Origin: Prolixibacter denitrificans
GTDB lineage: Bacteria > Bacteroidota > Bacteroidia > Bacteroidales > Prolixibacteraceae
DNA: 64,000 bases
Assembly (NCBI RefSeq): GCF_003014495.1
Contig: NZ_PYGC01000002.1
Coordinates: 124,001 to 188,000 of the forward strand
Reading direction: 5' to 3'
Positions within the stretch are counted from its first letter, which is position 1. Each line of letters starts with the position of its first letter. This document shows positions 44,680 through 53,597 of the stretch, in pieces. A model generated the notes under the pieces. It had not been told where the DNA came from, did no database searches, and saw nothing but the letters and a program-made list of their open reading frames with translations. Both the position numbers and the translations under genes were made by a program.

Positions 44680-45429
44680 TTATTTCTTGTTGTTAAAATC
44701 CTTTACGTATTTCTCCAGTGCCATGGTCATGGAAGGCGCATCAGGGACCGGAGCTTCGATATCCAGTCTCAAACCAGCTTCGCGAACTGCCTTGGCAGTG
44801 GATGGACCAAAGGTAGCAATCTTGGTATCATTCTGCTCAAAATCAGGGAAATTCTGCAGCAATGATTTAATACCGGACGGACTAAAGAATACGAGAATAT
44901 CGTAATTCACATCTTTCAAATCCGAAAGGTCGCTACTTACCGTGCGATACATGACCGCCTTGGTGTACTTTAGCTTTGCTTTATCCAGTAATTCAGGTAT
45001 TTCCGCCTTATGGATATCGGAAAGCGGGATGATGTATTTTTCATCCTTATGTTTCTTAAGGATGTCAACCAAATCGGCAAATCTTCCATTGCCGTAAAAA
45101 ATCTTTCTCTTCCGGTAAACGATGTATTTCTGAAGGTAGAAGGCGGTCGCTTCCGAAATACAGAAATACTTCATGGAATCAGGAACGGTAATGCGCAGTT
45201 CCTGAGCAATACGGAAGAAATGGTCGATGGCGGTTCTACTGGTGAAGATAACCGCTGTGTGATCCAGAATCTGTATGCGCTCTTTTCTAAAATCTTTTGA
45301 AGATATCCCTTCAACCTGTATAAACGGACGAAAATCAATCTTCAAATGGTTTTTCTCAGCAAGATCTTTGTAGGGAGATCGAGCTGAAGTAGGTTCTGGT
45401 TGCGATACTAAAATGCTCTTGATCTTCAA
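44680..45429 (-). CDS. hemD: Uroporphyrinogen-III synthase
   Basis: The 249-residue protein has the weakly conserved two-domain HemD fold: an N-terminal Rossmann-like half (SILVSQPEP...) with AVIFTSRTAIDHFF near 58-71, and a C-terminal half with DILVFFSPSGIKSLLQNF near 180-197 and IATFGPSTAKAVREAGLRLD. It closes hydroxymethylbilane into uroporphyrinogen III in haem synthesis, consistent with the haem-containing SdhC encoded in the window. The DUF4271 gene lies directly upstream, a conserved pairing in the phylum from general knowledge. Confidence 0.9.
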   Translation of the reverse strand: MKIKSILVSQPEPTSARSPYKDLAEKNHLKIDFRPFIQVEGISSKDFRKERIQILDHTAVIFTSRTAIDHFFRIAQELRITVPDSMKYFCISEATAFYLQKYIVYRKRKIFYGNGRFADLVDILKKHKDEKYIIPLSDIHKAEIPELLDKAKLKYTKAVMYRTVSSDLSDLKDVNYDILVFFSPSGIKSLLQNFPDFEQNDTKIATFGPSTAKAVREAGLRLDIEAPVPDAPSMTMALEKYVKDFNNKK

Positions 45430-45470
45430 TTTTTCAAGATTTTTTGGGTGAAAAGCGTTTGCGTGTTGAT

Positions 45471-46553
45471 TTATACTTGCCCGAAAATGAGCTTATAAAC
45501 CAAAAGCAACGGAAAAATTTCAAGGATACAAAGGTACAAAATCAAATAGAATATAGAAATACCATTTCTCAGAGCAACCAATGCTCCCCGGATCAGTGAT
45601 GCCGTGTAGAGTACAACGGTAATCGATATTCCAGCTACAAACATAATTTTGGACCACTCGGGTGCCAAAGACGTCACAATTATGATGGGTAGCAGAAAAA
45701 TTCCTAAAGCTTTGGTATATATTCCGTAGTTAAAAAACACTTCCGAAACCACTGGTGCCCGCATAAACAGAACGCCACTCAGATGGTACAAAATCATCTT
45801 TCCAATACCGTAGGCACCTAGTAAAATGAAGTATGCTATTAACAACTTGTAACTTCCCAGTCCGAGCCAGGTAAAACTTCCGTCGTGATTGGAAATTTGG
45901 TAAACGAAAACTGACGTCACAACAAGTGACATCACATCCAAACGGAAAGAACCATGGGAAATTTTGTAACCGCGTTCGCGGAATAGCCGGCTGGCTGTAG
46001 AATAGTTAATCAAACTGGTAAACAGGTGATTGAGGTATTTACCAAAAACCAACCGAACCGATGCAAAAAGAATCAATGCCAACAAAATAACTCCTAACAA
46101 CCAATCTTGCCGAACGGAAGCGAATTCCTTTCCTTCCTTCCCTACCGGGATCATAGGCAATTCGGTCGTCAGAGTATCCTGGTGCAGTGTATCCTGTACA
46201 GTGGTTAGCGAATCCACCTGAAGTGAGTCCTGATGAACCATCAGCGTATCGCTGGCCTGGGCTTGCTGCGCCGCCTGAATCGAATCTTGCTTTTGCTGTG
46301 CCTTGATTCTCGCCTGTCGCGCCGCACGGGCTTTTCGCCTGGCAGCCTGCTCGGCCTGCGCTTTCGCGATTGAATCCCGGATGGCCATCTGCCTGAATAT
46401 CCGGGCAGCTGAGGTATCGACAGCCGTCTGGCGCTGAACTTTCAGAACCGGCTTGGCTGTATCCTGGTGCGTCTCGGTTTTAATCGGCTGCACCAGCGAG
46501 TCCACTCGCAGAGAATCACTTTGCTGACTTTGTAATAAAGGGGAAATCACCAT
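45471..46553 (-). CDS. DUF4271 membrane protein
   Basis: From the ATG at 46553 the protein has 360 residues; a GTG at 46565 is the alternative. The N-terminal half (about 10-140) is low-complexity: Ser/Asp/Leu/Gln-rich stretches such as HQDSLQVDSL and an Ala/Arg/Gln coiled-coil segment (AQAEQAARRKARAARQARIKAQ). The C-terminal half (about 145-360) has six or seven hydrophobic segments and matches DUF4271. Function is unknown. It lies 41 bases upstream of hemD on the same strand and probably shares its transcript. Confidence 0.85.
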   Translation of the reverse strand: MVISPLLQSQQSDSLRVDSLVQPIKTETHQDTAKPVLKVQRQTAVDTSAARIFRQMAIRDSIAKAQAEQAARRKARAARQARIKAQQKQDSIQAAQQAQASDTLMVHQDSLQVDSLTTVQDTLHQDTLTTELPMIPVGKEGKEFASVRQDWLLGVILLALILFASVRLVFGKYLNHLFTSLINYSTASRLFRERGYKISHGSFRLDVMSLVVTSVFVYQISNHDGSFTWLGLGSYKLLIAYFILLGAYGIGKMILYHLSGVLFMRAPVVSEVFFNYGIYTKALGIFLLPIIIVTSLAPEWSKIMFVAGISITVVLYTASLIRGALVALRNGISIFYLILYLCILEIFPLLLVYKLIFGQV

Positions 46554-46578
46554 AAAATAAGGCACTTTTCAGGCTCTG

Positions 46579-46586
46579 CAAAGATA
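46579..46586 (-). promoter_or_regulatory. -7 element for the DUF4271-hemD unit
   Basis: An exact TATCTTTG on the minus strand is followed by about 25 bases to the ATG at 46553. A TTG lies 17 bases further upstream (plus 46604-46606). The position supports the ATG at 46553 rather than the GTG at 46565. Confidence 0.55.
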
Positions 46587-46656
46587 TAAAATATTGGATA
46601 ATGCAATACAGGCTCACATTTTTCAATTCGTGTGACCACCGACCGGGAATCCTCTT

Positions 46657-46664
46657 TATTTTTG
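46657..46664 (+). promoter_or_regulatory. -7 element abutting the start of the second Dus gene
   Basis: An exact TATTTTTG ends 5 bases before the ATG at 46670. Transcription would begin at or next to the start codon, giving a leaderless or nearly leaderless message. Confidence 0.5.
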
Positions 46665-46669
46665 CAGGA

Positions 46670-47632
46670 ATGAAAGCAGAAAAGAATCCCATTCCAATCT
46701 ACCTCGCGCCGTTGCAGGAATATACCGATGCCGTTTACCGTAACGCGCATTTCCGGTTGTTCGGCGGAGTGGACAAATATTTTGCACCCTACCTCGTCCT
46801 TCAAAACAATGGTTCGGTGAAGAAATCAACCTGGCGGGATATTCTGCCGGAAAATAATCCGGATGTTTTGCCGGTTCCGCAAATTCTGGCCGGCACCACC
46901 GACGAATTTGTATCGCTGGCCAATAAAATTATGGAGTTGGGCTACCGTGAAATGAACTGGAATCTGGGCTGTCCTTACCCGATGGTAACGCGTCGTGGCC
47001 GGGGTGCCGGACTTCTGCCCCATCCCGATAAAATCAGGGAAATCCTGGAGAATGCATTTGCCATTCCTGAAATTACCCTTTCGGTGAAACTGCGGGCGGG
47101 CCTGGAGTCGAAAGACGAACTTTCCCCCGTTCTGCAAGTGCTCAACGATTTCCCGGTAACGGAAGTCATCCTGCATCCGCGCATTGCCAAAGATTTGTAC
47201 AAAGGCGAAGCTGACCGAAATTTATTCACGGAAGCCAAAGAAATTTGCCAGCGTCCGCTGATTTATAACGGAGATATATTAACTGCCGACGACGCCAGAG
47301 ATTATGCCTCACGGGAAGATGTTTCCACACTCATGATAGGCCGTGGAATTTTGCAAAATCCTTTTCTGGCTTCGGAAATAAACGGGACTTCCACTGCAAC
47401 GGAAAAAGAGAAAGTTCAGCTTCTCCGAGATTTTCATTCTGAAATTTATTCCGCTTACGCTGAAAAACTGAGCGGCTTTAGCCACCAACAAATGAGGATG
47501 ATTAAGTTTTGGAGCTATTTCAGCGAAAGCTTTCCGGAACCGCGAAAGGTATTCAAGAAAGTGAAAAAAGCCACGTCGGAAGCCAAATATGATGAAGCTG
47601 TGAGCCACGCTTTTCGCCAATTTGAACTGTAA
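46670..47632 (+). CDS. tRNA-dihydrouridine synthase family protein (DusC-like)
   Basis: The ATG at 46670 gives 320 residues. The in-frame ATG at 46601 lies upstream of the -7 element and adds unlikely residues. It has the FMN-barrel start PIYLAPLQEYTDAVYRN (8-24), the catalytic C101 in WNLGCPYPMVTRRGRGAGLL, and the phosphate-binding YNGDI and MIGRGILQNPFLASE segments. These differ from DusB at 26435-27448, so the organism has at least two Dus enzymes that probably modify different D-loop positions. The YbaK gene follows 6 bases after the stop. Confidence 0.92.
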   Translation: MKAEKNPIPIYLAPLQEYTDAVYRNAHFRLFGGVDKYFAPYLVLQNNGSVKKSTWRDILPENNPDVLPVPQILAGTTDEFVSLANKIMELGYREMNWNLGCPYPMVTRRGRGAGLLPHPDKIREILENAFAIPEITLSVKLRAGLESKDELSPVLQVLNDFPVTEVILHPRIAKDLYKGEADRNLFTEAKEICQRPLIYNGDILTADDARDYASREDVSTLMIGRGILQNPFLASEINGTSTATEKEKVQLLRDFHSEIYSAYAEKLSGFSHQQMRMIKFWSYFSESFPEPRKVFKKVKKATSEAKYDEAVSHAFRQFEL

Positions 47633-47638
47633 CAACGA

Positions 47639-48109
47639 ATGATGAAGAAAACCAACGCTGCCCGTATCCTCGACCGCCAGAAAATTAGCTACCAATTGGC
47701 TGAATATACGGTCGATGAAAATGATTTGAGTGCCGAACACCTGGCTGAAGTTTCCGGTTTTCCGGTAGAAAAAGTCTACAAAACGCTGGTGGCTCGCGGC
47801 GACCGAAACGGGATTTTTGTGTGCGTGATACCAGGCGCTGCCTCGCTCGATTTGAAAAAAGCAGCTAAAGCCAGCGGAAACAAAAAGGTGGCGATGGTTC
47901 TGATGAAAGAACTGGAGCCGCTTACCGGTTACATTCGCGGCGGTTGTTCTCCGTTAGGAATGAAAAAGAATTACCCGGTTTTCATCGACGAATCGGCATT
48001 CGAACTTGAGGAGATTTTCATTAGTGCCGGGCAACGCGGTTTGCAGCTCCGTCTCGCTCCCGCCGATTTGCAAAAAGCAACCGGGGCGCAAGTGGTATCA
48101 CTCACCTGA
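47639..48109 (+). CDS. ybaK: Cys-tRNA(Pro) deacylase, YbaK/EbsC family
   Basis: The 156-residue protein starts MMKKTNAARILDRQKISY and carries the trans-editing hallmarks: the catalytic-type Lys in VEKVYKTLVARGDRNGIFVCVIPG, and YIRGGCSPLGMKKNYPVFID (near 98-117). It hydrolyses Cys-tRNA(Pro), formed when prolyl-tRNA synthetase mischarges cysteine. It is 6 bases downstream of the Dus gene, so both act in tRNA quality in one operon. It converges on polA with 19 bases between the stop codons. Confidence 0.94.
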   Translation: MMKKTNAARILDRQKISYQLAEYTVDENDLSAEHLAEVSGFPVEKVYKTLVARGDRNGIFVCVIPGAASLDLKKAAKASGNKKVAMVLMKELEPLTGYIRGGCSPLGMKKNYPVFIDESAFELEEIFISAGQRGLQLRLAPADLQKATGAQVVSLT

Positions 48110-48128
48110 CGCCCCGACAGAAATTTTA

Positions 48129-50918
48129 TCAGTGGGCCTCGAGCCAGTTGGCGGCCGACTGCATATCAACAGTCAGCGGTACGTTCAGCTCTACGGCGTG
48201 TTCCATTTCGTGTTTGACCAGCTTTTTCAACACTTCCAGTTCGTCTTTCAGCGCATCGAAGTTCAATTCATCATGCACCTGCAGCATCATCTTCGATTTC
48301 ATTCCTTTCTCCTGCATCTTCCTGTGAATGTTGATCATTGCAACTTTGATAACGTCAGCGGCCGAGCCCTGAATGGGCGCATTGATAGCATTTCGTTCGG
48401 CTACGCCGCGTACCACCGCATTGCTTGAGTTGATATCGGGCAGGTAGCGCTTCCGTCCCATCAGCGTTTCCACGTAACCTTTTTCGCGGGCATTGTGAAT
48501 CTGCTCATCCATGAACTGCTTCACACGACTAAAGTTCTCAAAATAGCCGTCAATAAGCTGTTTCGCTTCCGTTCTCGGAATATTCAATCGTTGGGATAGC
48601 CCGAAGGCTGAAATGCCGTAAATGATGCCGAAATTGGCCGTCTTGGCCTTCCGACGCATGTCGGACGTGACTTCCTTCAACGGGACACCGTAAATCTTCG
48701 CTGCGGTAGTCGCGTGAATGTCCTCACCCTTGCGGAAAGCTTCTATCATCGCCTTGTCAGCTGAAATGGCTGCCATAATGCGCAGTTCAATTTGAGAATA
48801 GTCGGCCGAAAGGTAAACATGCTTGTCATCCGACGGAACAAATGCTTTCCGGATTTCCCGTCCGTTTTCATCCCGAATGGGAATATTCTGCAAATTGGGA
48901 TTGTTCGAACTCAAACGCCCGGTTGCCGCTATGGCCTGGTTAAACGACGTGTGAATTTTTCCGGTTCGCTCGTTGATCAGCTTAGGAAGAGCTTCCACGT
49001 AAGTGCTCAATAATTTCTTCAAGCCACGATAATCAAGCACCTTTCCCACAATCTCATGCTTGTCCTGCAGCTTGACCAGCGTCTCCTCGTTGGTCGAATA
49101 TTGCTTGGTCTTTGTCTTTTTCGCCTTGCTGTCCAGTTTCAGCTTTTCGAAGAGAATTACTCCCAGCTGCTTGGGTGATGAAACATTGAATTCCTCTCCT
49201 GCCAGTTGATGAATATCCTTCTCTAACGTGATGATTTGTTCGCGAAGTTCTTCCGCGTAAGCGTCCAATGCTTCCTTATCGATTTTCACACCGGCCTGCT
49301 CCATGTCGACCAGCACGTTCAACAACGGCATTTCCACCTCTCGGAACAGTTTTTCTACGCCGGCTTTCTCCAGTTCACGGGCCAGAATCGGTTTCAGCTG
49401 CCAGGTAATGTCCGCATCTTCGCCGGCATATTCTTTTATTTTGGAAACAGCCACATCGCGCATGGAACGCTGGTTCTTTCCTTTTTTACCTATCAGTTCT
49501 TCGGTTGCCACTTTCTTGTAGCCGAGGAACAACTCACTCAGGTAGTCGAGGTTGTGGCGCAATTCAGGCTGAACCAGGTAATGAGCAATCATCGTGTCGA
49601 AGATTTCACCTTTCACCTCGATGCCGTAATTCCCCATCACCAGGATGTCGTACTTGATATTCTGACCAATCTTCATGATACGCTCGTCGGCAAAAATGGA
49701 GCGAAATTCATCGACCAGTGCCTGTGCTTCTTTCTGGTCGGCCGGAACCGGAACATAAAAAGCCTCGTGGTCTTTCCACGAAAAAGACATCCCAACCAAT
49801 TGCGCTGTGTGCGGATCGATATCGGTGGTTTCTGTATCGAAACAGAACTCTTTCAACACGCATAAATCAGCGCGTAAATCCGCACGCAGTTCCGGCGTAT
49901 CCATCAGGAAATACTCATGATCTGTCGAGTTAATGTCTGAAATATTTTCCGGTGCCATTTCCGGTTCCTGCGGCGATTCGGGTGCACCGAACAAGGTGCC
50001 TTGCTCGAAATTATTATCCTGCTGTACCGGAATCTCTTCGTTCAAAATACGTTTGGCGAGTGTTTTAAATTCCAGCTCACTGAATAAATCCCTCAACACA
50101 TTCTTGTCCGGTTCAGTGCGTACCAGACCATCCGGCGTTGCATCCAGCGGAACATCTAATATAATTTTCGCCAGTTTCCTGGAAATACGAACCTGCTCTT
50201 CGTTTTCCACCAAACGCTCTTTCTGTTTGCCTTTCAGTTTATCGATGTTCTGATAAACTCCATCCACACTGGCAAAATCCGAGATCAGCTTCATCGCCGT
50301 TTTGGGGCCAATTCCGGGACAACCGGGAATATTATCTGCGGTGTCGCCCATCAATCCGAGAATATCGATCACCTGCTCGGGCTTTTCAACCTGGAAATTT
50401 TCGCTCACTTCTTTCAGTCCCCACACTTCCAAATCGTTTCCGCTACGCTTCGGCTTGTACATGAAAATGTTCTCCGAAACCAGCTGTGCGTAATCTTTAT
50501 CAGGAGTCACCATGAAAACTTCATAGCCTTCTTTTTCGGCTGATTTTGCCAATGTCCCAATCACATCATCCGCTTCGAAACCTTCGCGTTCGACAATCGG
50601 AATATGATAGGCTTCAATAAGCTGACGGATATAGGGAATGGATTTCCGCAAATCCTCAGGCATCTCTTCGCGGTTCGCTTTGTACGGCTCATACATTTCA
50701 TGACGAAATGTGGGAGCTTTTAAATCGAAAGCCACCGCAATGTGACTGGGATCTTCCTGTTTCAGAATTTGCTCCAGGGTATTCAAAAATCCCATAATGG
50801 CCGAAGTATTTAAGCCTTTGGAGTTGTAGCGCGGGTTTTTGATGAATGCAAAGTAAGAGCGGTAAATCAGTGCATATGCATCGAGCAGAAACAGTCGTTT
50901 CGGATTTTTTTCGGCCAT
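48129..50918 (-). CDS. polA: DNA polymerase I
   Basis: The 929-residue enzyme has all three parts. The N-terminal 5' nuclease (about 1-290) starts RLFLLDAYALIYRSYFAF and has a helix-hairpin-helix near 195-205 (GCPGIGPKTAMKL). The 3'-5' exonuclease (about 330-520) has the first catalytic motif FDTETT, so proofreading looks intact. The polymerase (about 540-929) has motif A DYSQIELR, motif B RRKAKTANFGIIYG and motif C VHDELNFD. It fills gaps in repair and removes Okazaki primers. It is a single-gene unit with a -7 element in the upstream region. Confidence 0.98.
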   Translation of the reverse strand: MAEKNPKRLFLLDAYALIYRSYFAFIKNPRYNSKGLNTSAIMGFLNTLEQILKQEDPSHIAVAFDLKAPTFRHEMYEPYKANREEMPEDLRKSIPYIRQLIEAYHIPIVEREGFEADDVIGTLAKSAEKEGYEVFMVTPDKDYAQLVSENIFMYKPKRSGNDLEVWGLKEVSENFQVEKPEQVIDILGLMGDTADNIPGCPGIGPKTAMKLISDFASVDGVYQNIDKLKGKQKERLVENEEQVRISRKLAKIILDVPLDATPDGLVRTEPDKNVLRDLFSELEFKTLAKRILNEEIPVQQDNNFEQGTLFGAPESPQEPEMAPENISDINSTDHEYFLMDTPELRADLRADLCVLKEFCFDTETTDIDPHTAQLVGMSFSWKDHEAFYVPVPADQKEAQALVDEFRSIFADERIMKIGQNIKYDILVMGNYGIEVKGEIFDTMIAHYLVQPELRHNLDYLSELFLGYKKVATEELIGKKGKNQRSMRDVAVSKIKEYAGEDADITWQLKPILARELEKAGVEKLFREVEMPLLNVLVDMEQAGVKIDKEALDAYAEELREQIITLEKDIHQLAGEEFNVSSPKQLGVILFEKLKLDSKAKKTKTKQYSTNEETLVKLQDKHEIVGKVLDYRGLKKLLSTYVEALPKLINERTGKIHTSFNQAIAATGRLSSNNPNLQNIPIRDENGREIRKAFVPSDDKHVYLSADYSQIELRIMAAISADKAMIEAFRKGEDIHATTAAKIYGVPLKEVTSDMRRKAKTANFGIIYGISAFGLSQRLNIPRTEAKQLIDGYFENFSRVKQFMDEQIHNAREKGYVETLMGRKRYLPDINSSNAVVRGVAERNAINAPIQGSAADVIKVAMINIHRKMQEKGMKSKMMLQVHDELNFDALKDELEVLKKLVKHEMEHAVELNVPLTVDMQSAANWLEAH

Positions 50919-50999
50919 TATCTTGATTTTCTTGAGTTATCGGATTGAAGTTACAGCAAAGCGCCTGCTTTGTCAAGTATTTCACAGGGCTCAGATGGC

Positions 51000-51007
51000 C
51001 AAATCTA
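51000..51007 (-). promoter_or_regulatory. -7 element for polA
   Basis: An exact TAGATTTG on the minus strand lies 81 bases upstream of the polA ATG, immediately downstream of the arsR terminator. Confidence 0.45.
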
Positions 51008-51021
51008 CGGAAAGTAAAGGC

Positions 51022-51051
51022 AAAAAAAAACCGCCCAGGTGAGCTGGGCGG
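51022..51051 (-). terminator. Terminator of the ArsR-family gene
   Basis: An 8-bp GC-rich stem (51031-51038 with 51044-51051) and 5-base loop is followed on the minus strand by nine T residues. It separates the regulator gene from polA. Confidence 0.9.
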
Positions 51052-51071
51052 CGGTTATCGCAATTCGTTGT

Positions 51072-51374
51072 TTATTCACTGCAGGTACACTGGCCAATAC
51101 AATCAACCAGTTTACTCAGGCTTTCGTGTTTCAGAAAGTAGAAGGTATTTTTTCCATCGCGCTGCGAGCAAAGAACACCTTTATCTTTTAAAATTCCGAG
51201 ATGGTGCGAGGTAGTGGACTGCTCAATTCCGAGTCGTTCGTGAATTTCAGTTACGGTAAGTTTTGTGTCTCCCTCCAAAAAGCTGAGTATGGCGATGCGC
51301 ATCGGGTGCGCAATTGCTTTCAACATATTGGCAGCTTTTTCCAGTTTTTCGCTTTCAAGTTCAGTTATATTCAT
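51072..51374 (-). CDS. ArsR/SmtB family winged-helix regulator with Cys-rich tail
   Basis: The 100-residue protein is a compact ArsR-type winged helix: AIAHPMRIAILSFL near 20-33, with the recognition helix in EQSTTSHHLGILKDKGVL (51-68). It carries Cys at 69, 92, 96 and 98, the last three in a CxxxCxC cluster (DCIGQCTCSE) at the C-terminus. The cluster could bind a metal or sense thiols or redox state, but known ArsR sites are usually placed elsewhere, so this is inference. No efflux or metal gene is adjacent. Targets are unknown, and its own promoter region is the only obvious candidate. Confidence 0.92.
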   Translation of the reverse strand: MNITELESEKLEKAANMLKAIAHPMRIAILSFLEGDTKLTVTEIHERLGIEQSTTSHHLGILKDKGVLCSQRDGKNTFYFLKHESLSKLVDCIGQCTCSE

Positions 51375-51433
51375 CTAAAAAGCATTTTAACAAGTTATCA
51401 TTCAGGTTACGTAATATATATCATCAAGAAATG

Positions 51434-51441
51434 CAAATATA
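51434..51441 (-). promoter_or_regulatory. -7 element for the ArsR-family gene
   Basis: An exact TATATTTG on the minus strand lies 59 bases upstream of the ATG at 51374, inside a very A+T-rich stretch. Confidence 0.4.
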
Positions 51442-51635
51442 TAAATATATTGTGCTGGTATCACCTCCTTGACGCCTGAGCAACTGTGCAGTTACCTTCC
51501 CGATTATCAAAAATATGTTATAAAACATTGAATATCAAAGCTTAACATTTATTTATAAAAACATTCTATTTTGTTGTTAATCAGTAATTTAGAAAGTTTC
51601 AAAACAAGTTAACGTTCGCAGATCAAATTAATTCT

Positions 51636-51643
51636 TACCTTTG
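51636..51643 (+). promoter_or_regulatory. -7 element for the polyprenyl synthetase gene
   Basis: An exact TACCTTTG lies 33 bases upstream of the ATG at 51677. It overlaps an in-frame TTG at 51641, which therefore cannot be the translation start. Confidence 0.55.
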
Positions 51644-51676
51644 GACGTTGCGGATTATAAGGATAGTACGAAAAAA

Positions 51677-52657
51677 ATGTCAACTGTTTCTATTGAGCAA
51701 ATAAAGAATCCAATAGCTGAAGAGCTTAAAGGTTTCGAACCGTTTTTTCGTAAGTCTACGAAAACGGATATTCCCCTGCTTAACTCGATTATTAATTATA
51801 TTCTCAGGCGCAAGGGTAAGCAGATGCGCCCAATGCTGGTTTTTCTGACCGCCAAGCTGAACGGGACTTTCAATACACGGACTTATCATGCGGCGTTAAC
51901 CATCGAGTTGCTACACACAGCAACGCTCGTACACGACGACGTGGTGGACGAATCCTATCAGCGTCGCGGATTTTTCTCGGTAAACGCCATCTGGCGGAAC
52001 AAGCTGGCCGTTCTGGTCGGTGATTTCATTCTCGCAAAAGGTATGCTTTGGTCCATCGACCATGAAGACTACGATTTCCTTCAGTTGATTTCGAAAGCCG
52101 TAGGCGACATGAGTGAGGGAGAAATTCTCCAGATTGAGAAAGCCCGAAAACAGGATATAACCGAAGAGGTCTATTTTGAAATTATCCGGAAGAAAACCGC
52201 TTCGTTACTGGCTACCAGCGCTGCTGTTGGTGCCAGTTCGGTGACAACCGATAAAGATGTTATTTCGCGGATGCGGGAACTGGGCGAATTAGCCGGAGTC
52301 GCGTTTCAGATTAAAGATGACCTGTTTGATTACGAGAAAACCAACATGGTGGGGAAACCTACCGGGAATGATATCCGGGAGAAGAAGATGACGCTGCCGC
52401 TCATTCATGCGTTGAATCAATCGGAAAATGGCGAGCGGAAAAAAATTCTGAAAATCGTCAAGAAACGAATCAAATCAGCGGAAGATATTGAGCAGGTCGT
52501 AACGTTTGTGAAATCAAAAGGCGGAATTGAGTATGCGCACCAGGTGATGCTCGACTACCGCGACAAAGCATTGAATATTCTGGATGATTACCCCGATTCA
52601 GACGTAAAAACGTCTCTTCAGCAGTACATCTACTACATTACCGACCGAAATAAATAA
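51677..52657 (+). CDS. Polyprenyl (all-trans) diphosphate synthase
   Basis: The 326-residue protein has the first aspartate-rich motif DDVVDES preceded by LLHTATLVH (about 80-95) and the second motif FQIKDDLFDYE near 216-226. The KGKQMRPMLV isopentenyl-diphosphate site near 45-54 is also present. It elongates allylic diphosphates with isopentenyl units. The likely product is the side chain of menaquinone or an undecaprenyl-type carrier, and chain length is not predictable with certainty. It is a single-gene unit convergent with deoC. Confidence 0.94.
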   Translation: MSTVSIEQIKNPIAEELKGFEPFFRKSTKTDIPLLNSIINYILRRKGKQMRPMLVFLTAKLNGTFNTRTYHAALTIELLHTATLVHDDVVDESYQRRGFFSVNAIWRNKLAVLVGDFILAKGMLWSIDHEDYDFLQLISKAVGDMSEGEILQIEKARKQDITEEVYFEIIRKKTASLLATSAAVGASSVTTDKDVISRMRELGELAGVAFQIKDDLFDYEKTNMVGKPTGNDIREKKMTLPLIHALNQSENGERKKILKIVKKRIKSAEDIEQVVTFVKSKGGIEYAHQVMLDYRDKALNILDDYPDSDVKTSLQQYIYYITDRNK

Positions 52658-52658
52658 A

Positions 52659-52693
52659 CCCCGTAAAAAGCGCCGAAATGACGTTTTACGGGG
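52659..52693. terminator. Hairpin between polyprenyl synthetase and deoC
   Basis: A perfect 10-bp stem (52659-52668 with 52684-52693) lies between the convergent genes. Following T runs are weak on both strands, so termination is likely but not certain. Confidence 0.55.
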
Positions 52694-52714
52694 CTGTCGT
52701 ATTTTCTTCGAGAA

Positions 52715-53581
52715 TCAGAAGTATTTAACCTCTTCTCCTATCATTTCCGTTAATAAGTTATTTGCCAGTCGACTAGCACCAATCCGGAAGAGCTTGTTAT
52801 TCATCCACTCCTCACCTAATACTTCTTTCACAACTGTCAGATACTGCAATGCTTCATCGGCTGTTGAAATTCCGCCGGCAGGTTTAAATCCCACTTTGCG
52901 GCCGGTTTCTTCATGGTAATGCTTAATAGCTGTCGTCATTACCCAGGCTGCTTCCAACGTAGCGGCCGGGTCCATTTTTCCGGTAGAGGTTTTGATGAAA
53001 TCAGCTCCGGCATGCATCGCAATCAGCGAAGCTTTCCAGATAGCTTCCGGCGTTTTCAATGCTCCTGTTTCCAGGATAACTTTCAAGTGTGCTTTTCCGC
53101 AAGCTTCTTTCAGTTGTTTAATTTCGTCAAAAACGAATTCGTAGTTTCCAGCCAGAAAATCGCCAATGGAAATGACAATGTCGATTTCGTCAGCGCCTAC
53201 TTCCACCGTTTTCTTTGTTTCCATCACCTTCACATCGGCAAACGTCATCGAAGACGGAAAGCCAGCTGATACCGCAGCGATATTCACGCCTTCTGCTTTC
53301 AGATTTTTCCGGACTACCGGAACCAGTTTTGGGTAAACGCAAATAGCTCCGACGTTGGCCAATCCGGGAAACTGTTCCTTGAAATTGGAAACATTGTCTG
53401 CAAACTGTTTTCCGCGCGCCTCGGTATCGGTCGAGTTCAACGTGGTCAGGTCAATACACGAGAAAGCCAGTTCCAGCATTTCGTCATTCCTACTATCAGC
53501 ATATTTATTCAGCACATTTTCAATGGCTTGTTTTACTTCTTCGTCCGCAAATTTGCGATCGAAACCGTTGATGGATTTCAT
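52715..53581 (-). CDS. deoC: Deoxyribose-phosphate aldolase
   Basis: From the ATG at 53581 the protein has 288 residues. The longer reading to 53725 would run into the MazG gene and lacks conservation. It is a TIM barrel with the Schiff-base lysine in GADFIKTSTGK near 198-208 and the conserved KPAGGIST near 238-245. It cleaves 2-deoxyribose 5-phosphate to glyceraldehyde 3-phosphate and acetaldehyde. It is read after dtd and the MazG-like gene (16 bases apart), so the operon groups salvage and housecleaning of nucleotides and aminoacyl-tRNA. Confidence 0.96.
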   Translation of the reverse strand: MKSINGFDRKFADEEVKQAIENVLNKYADSRNDEMLELAFSCIDLTTLNSTDTEARGKQFADNVSNFKEQFPGLANVGAICVYPKLVPVVRKNLKAEGVNIAAVSAGFPSSMTFADVKVMETKKTVEVGADEIDIVISIGDFLAGNYEFVFDEIKQLKEACGKAHLKVILETGALKTPEAIWKASLIAMHAGADFIKTSTGKMDPAATLEAAWVMTTAIKHYHEETGRKVGFKPAGGISTADEALQYLTVVKEVLGEEWMNNKLFRIGASRLANNLLTEMIGEEVKYF

Positions 53582-53597
53582 TGTAAAAACTTTATGT

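Larger units (their letters stand above)
51375..51676. other. 302-base divergent intergenic region
   Basis: This A+T-rich region lies between the ArsR gene and the polyprenyl synthetase gene and holds one -7 element facing each way. Nothing else is recognised. Confidence 0.5.

Noticed and set aside
48085-48114. Terminator hairpin between ybaK and polA
   Set aside because: GGGGCG/CGCCCC arms exist but enclose a 17-base-plus loop inside the coding end and are not followed by a T run.
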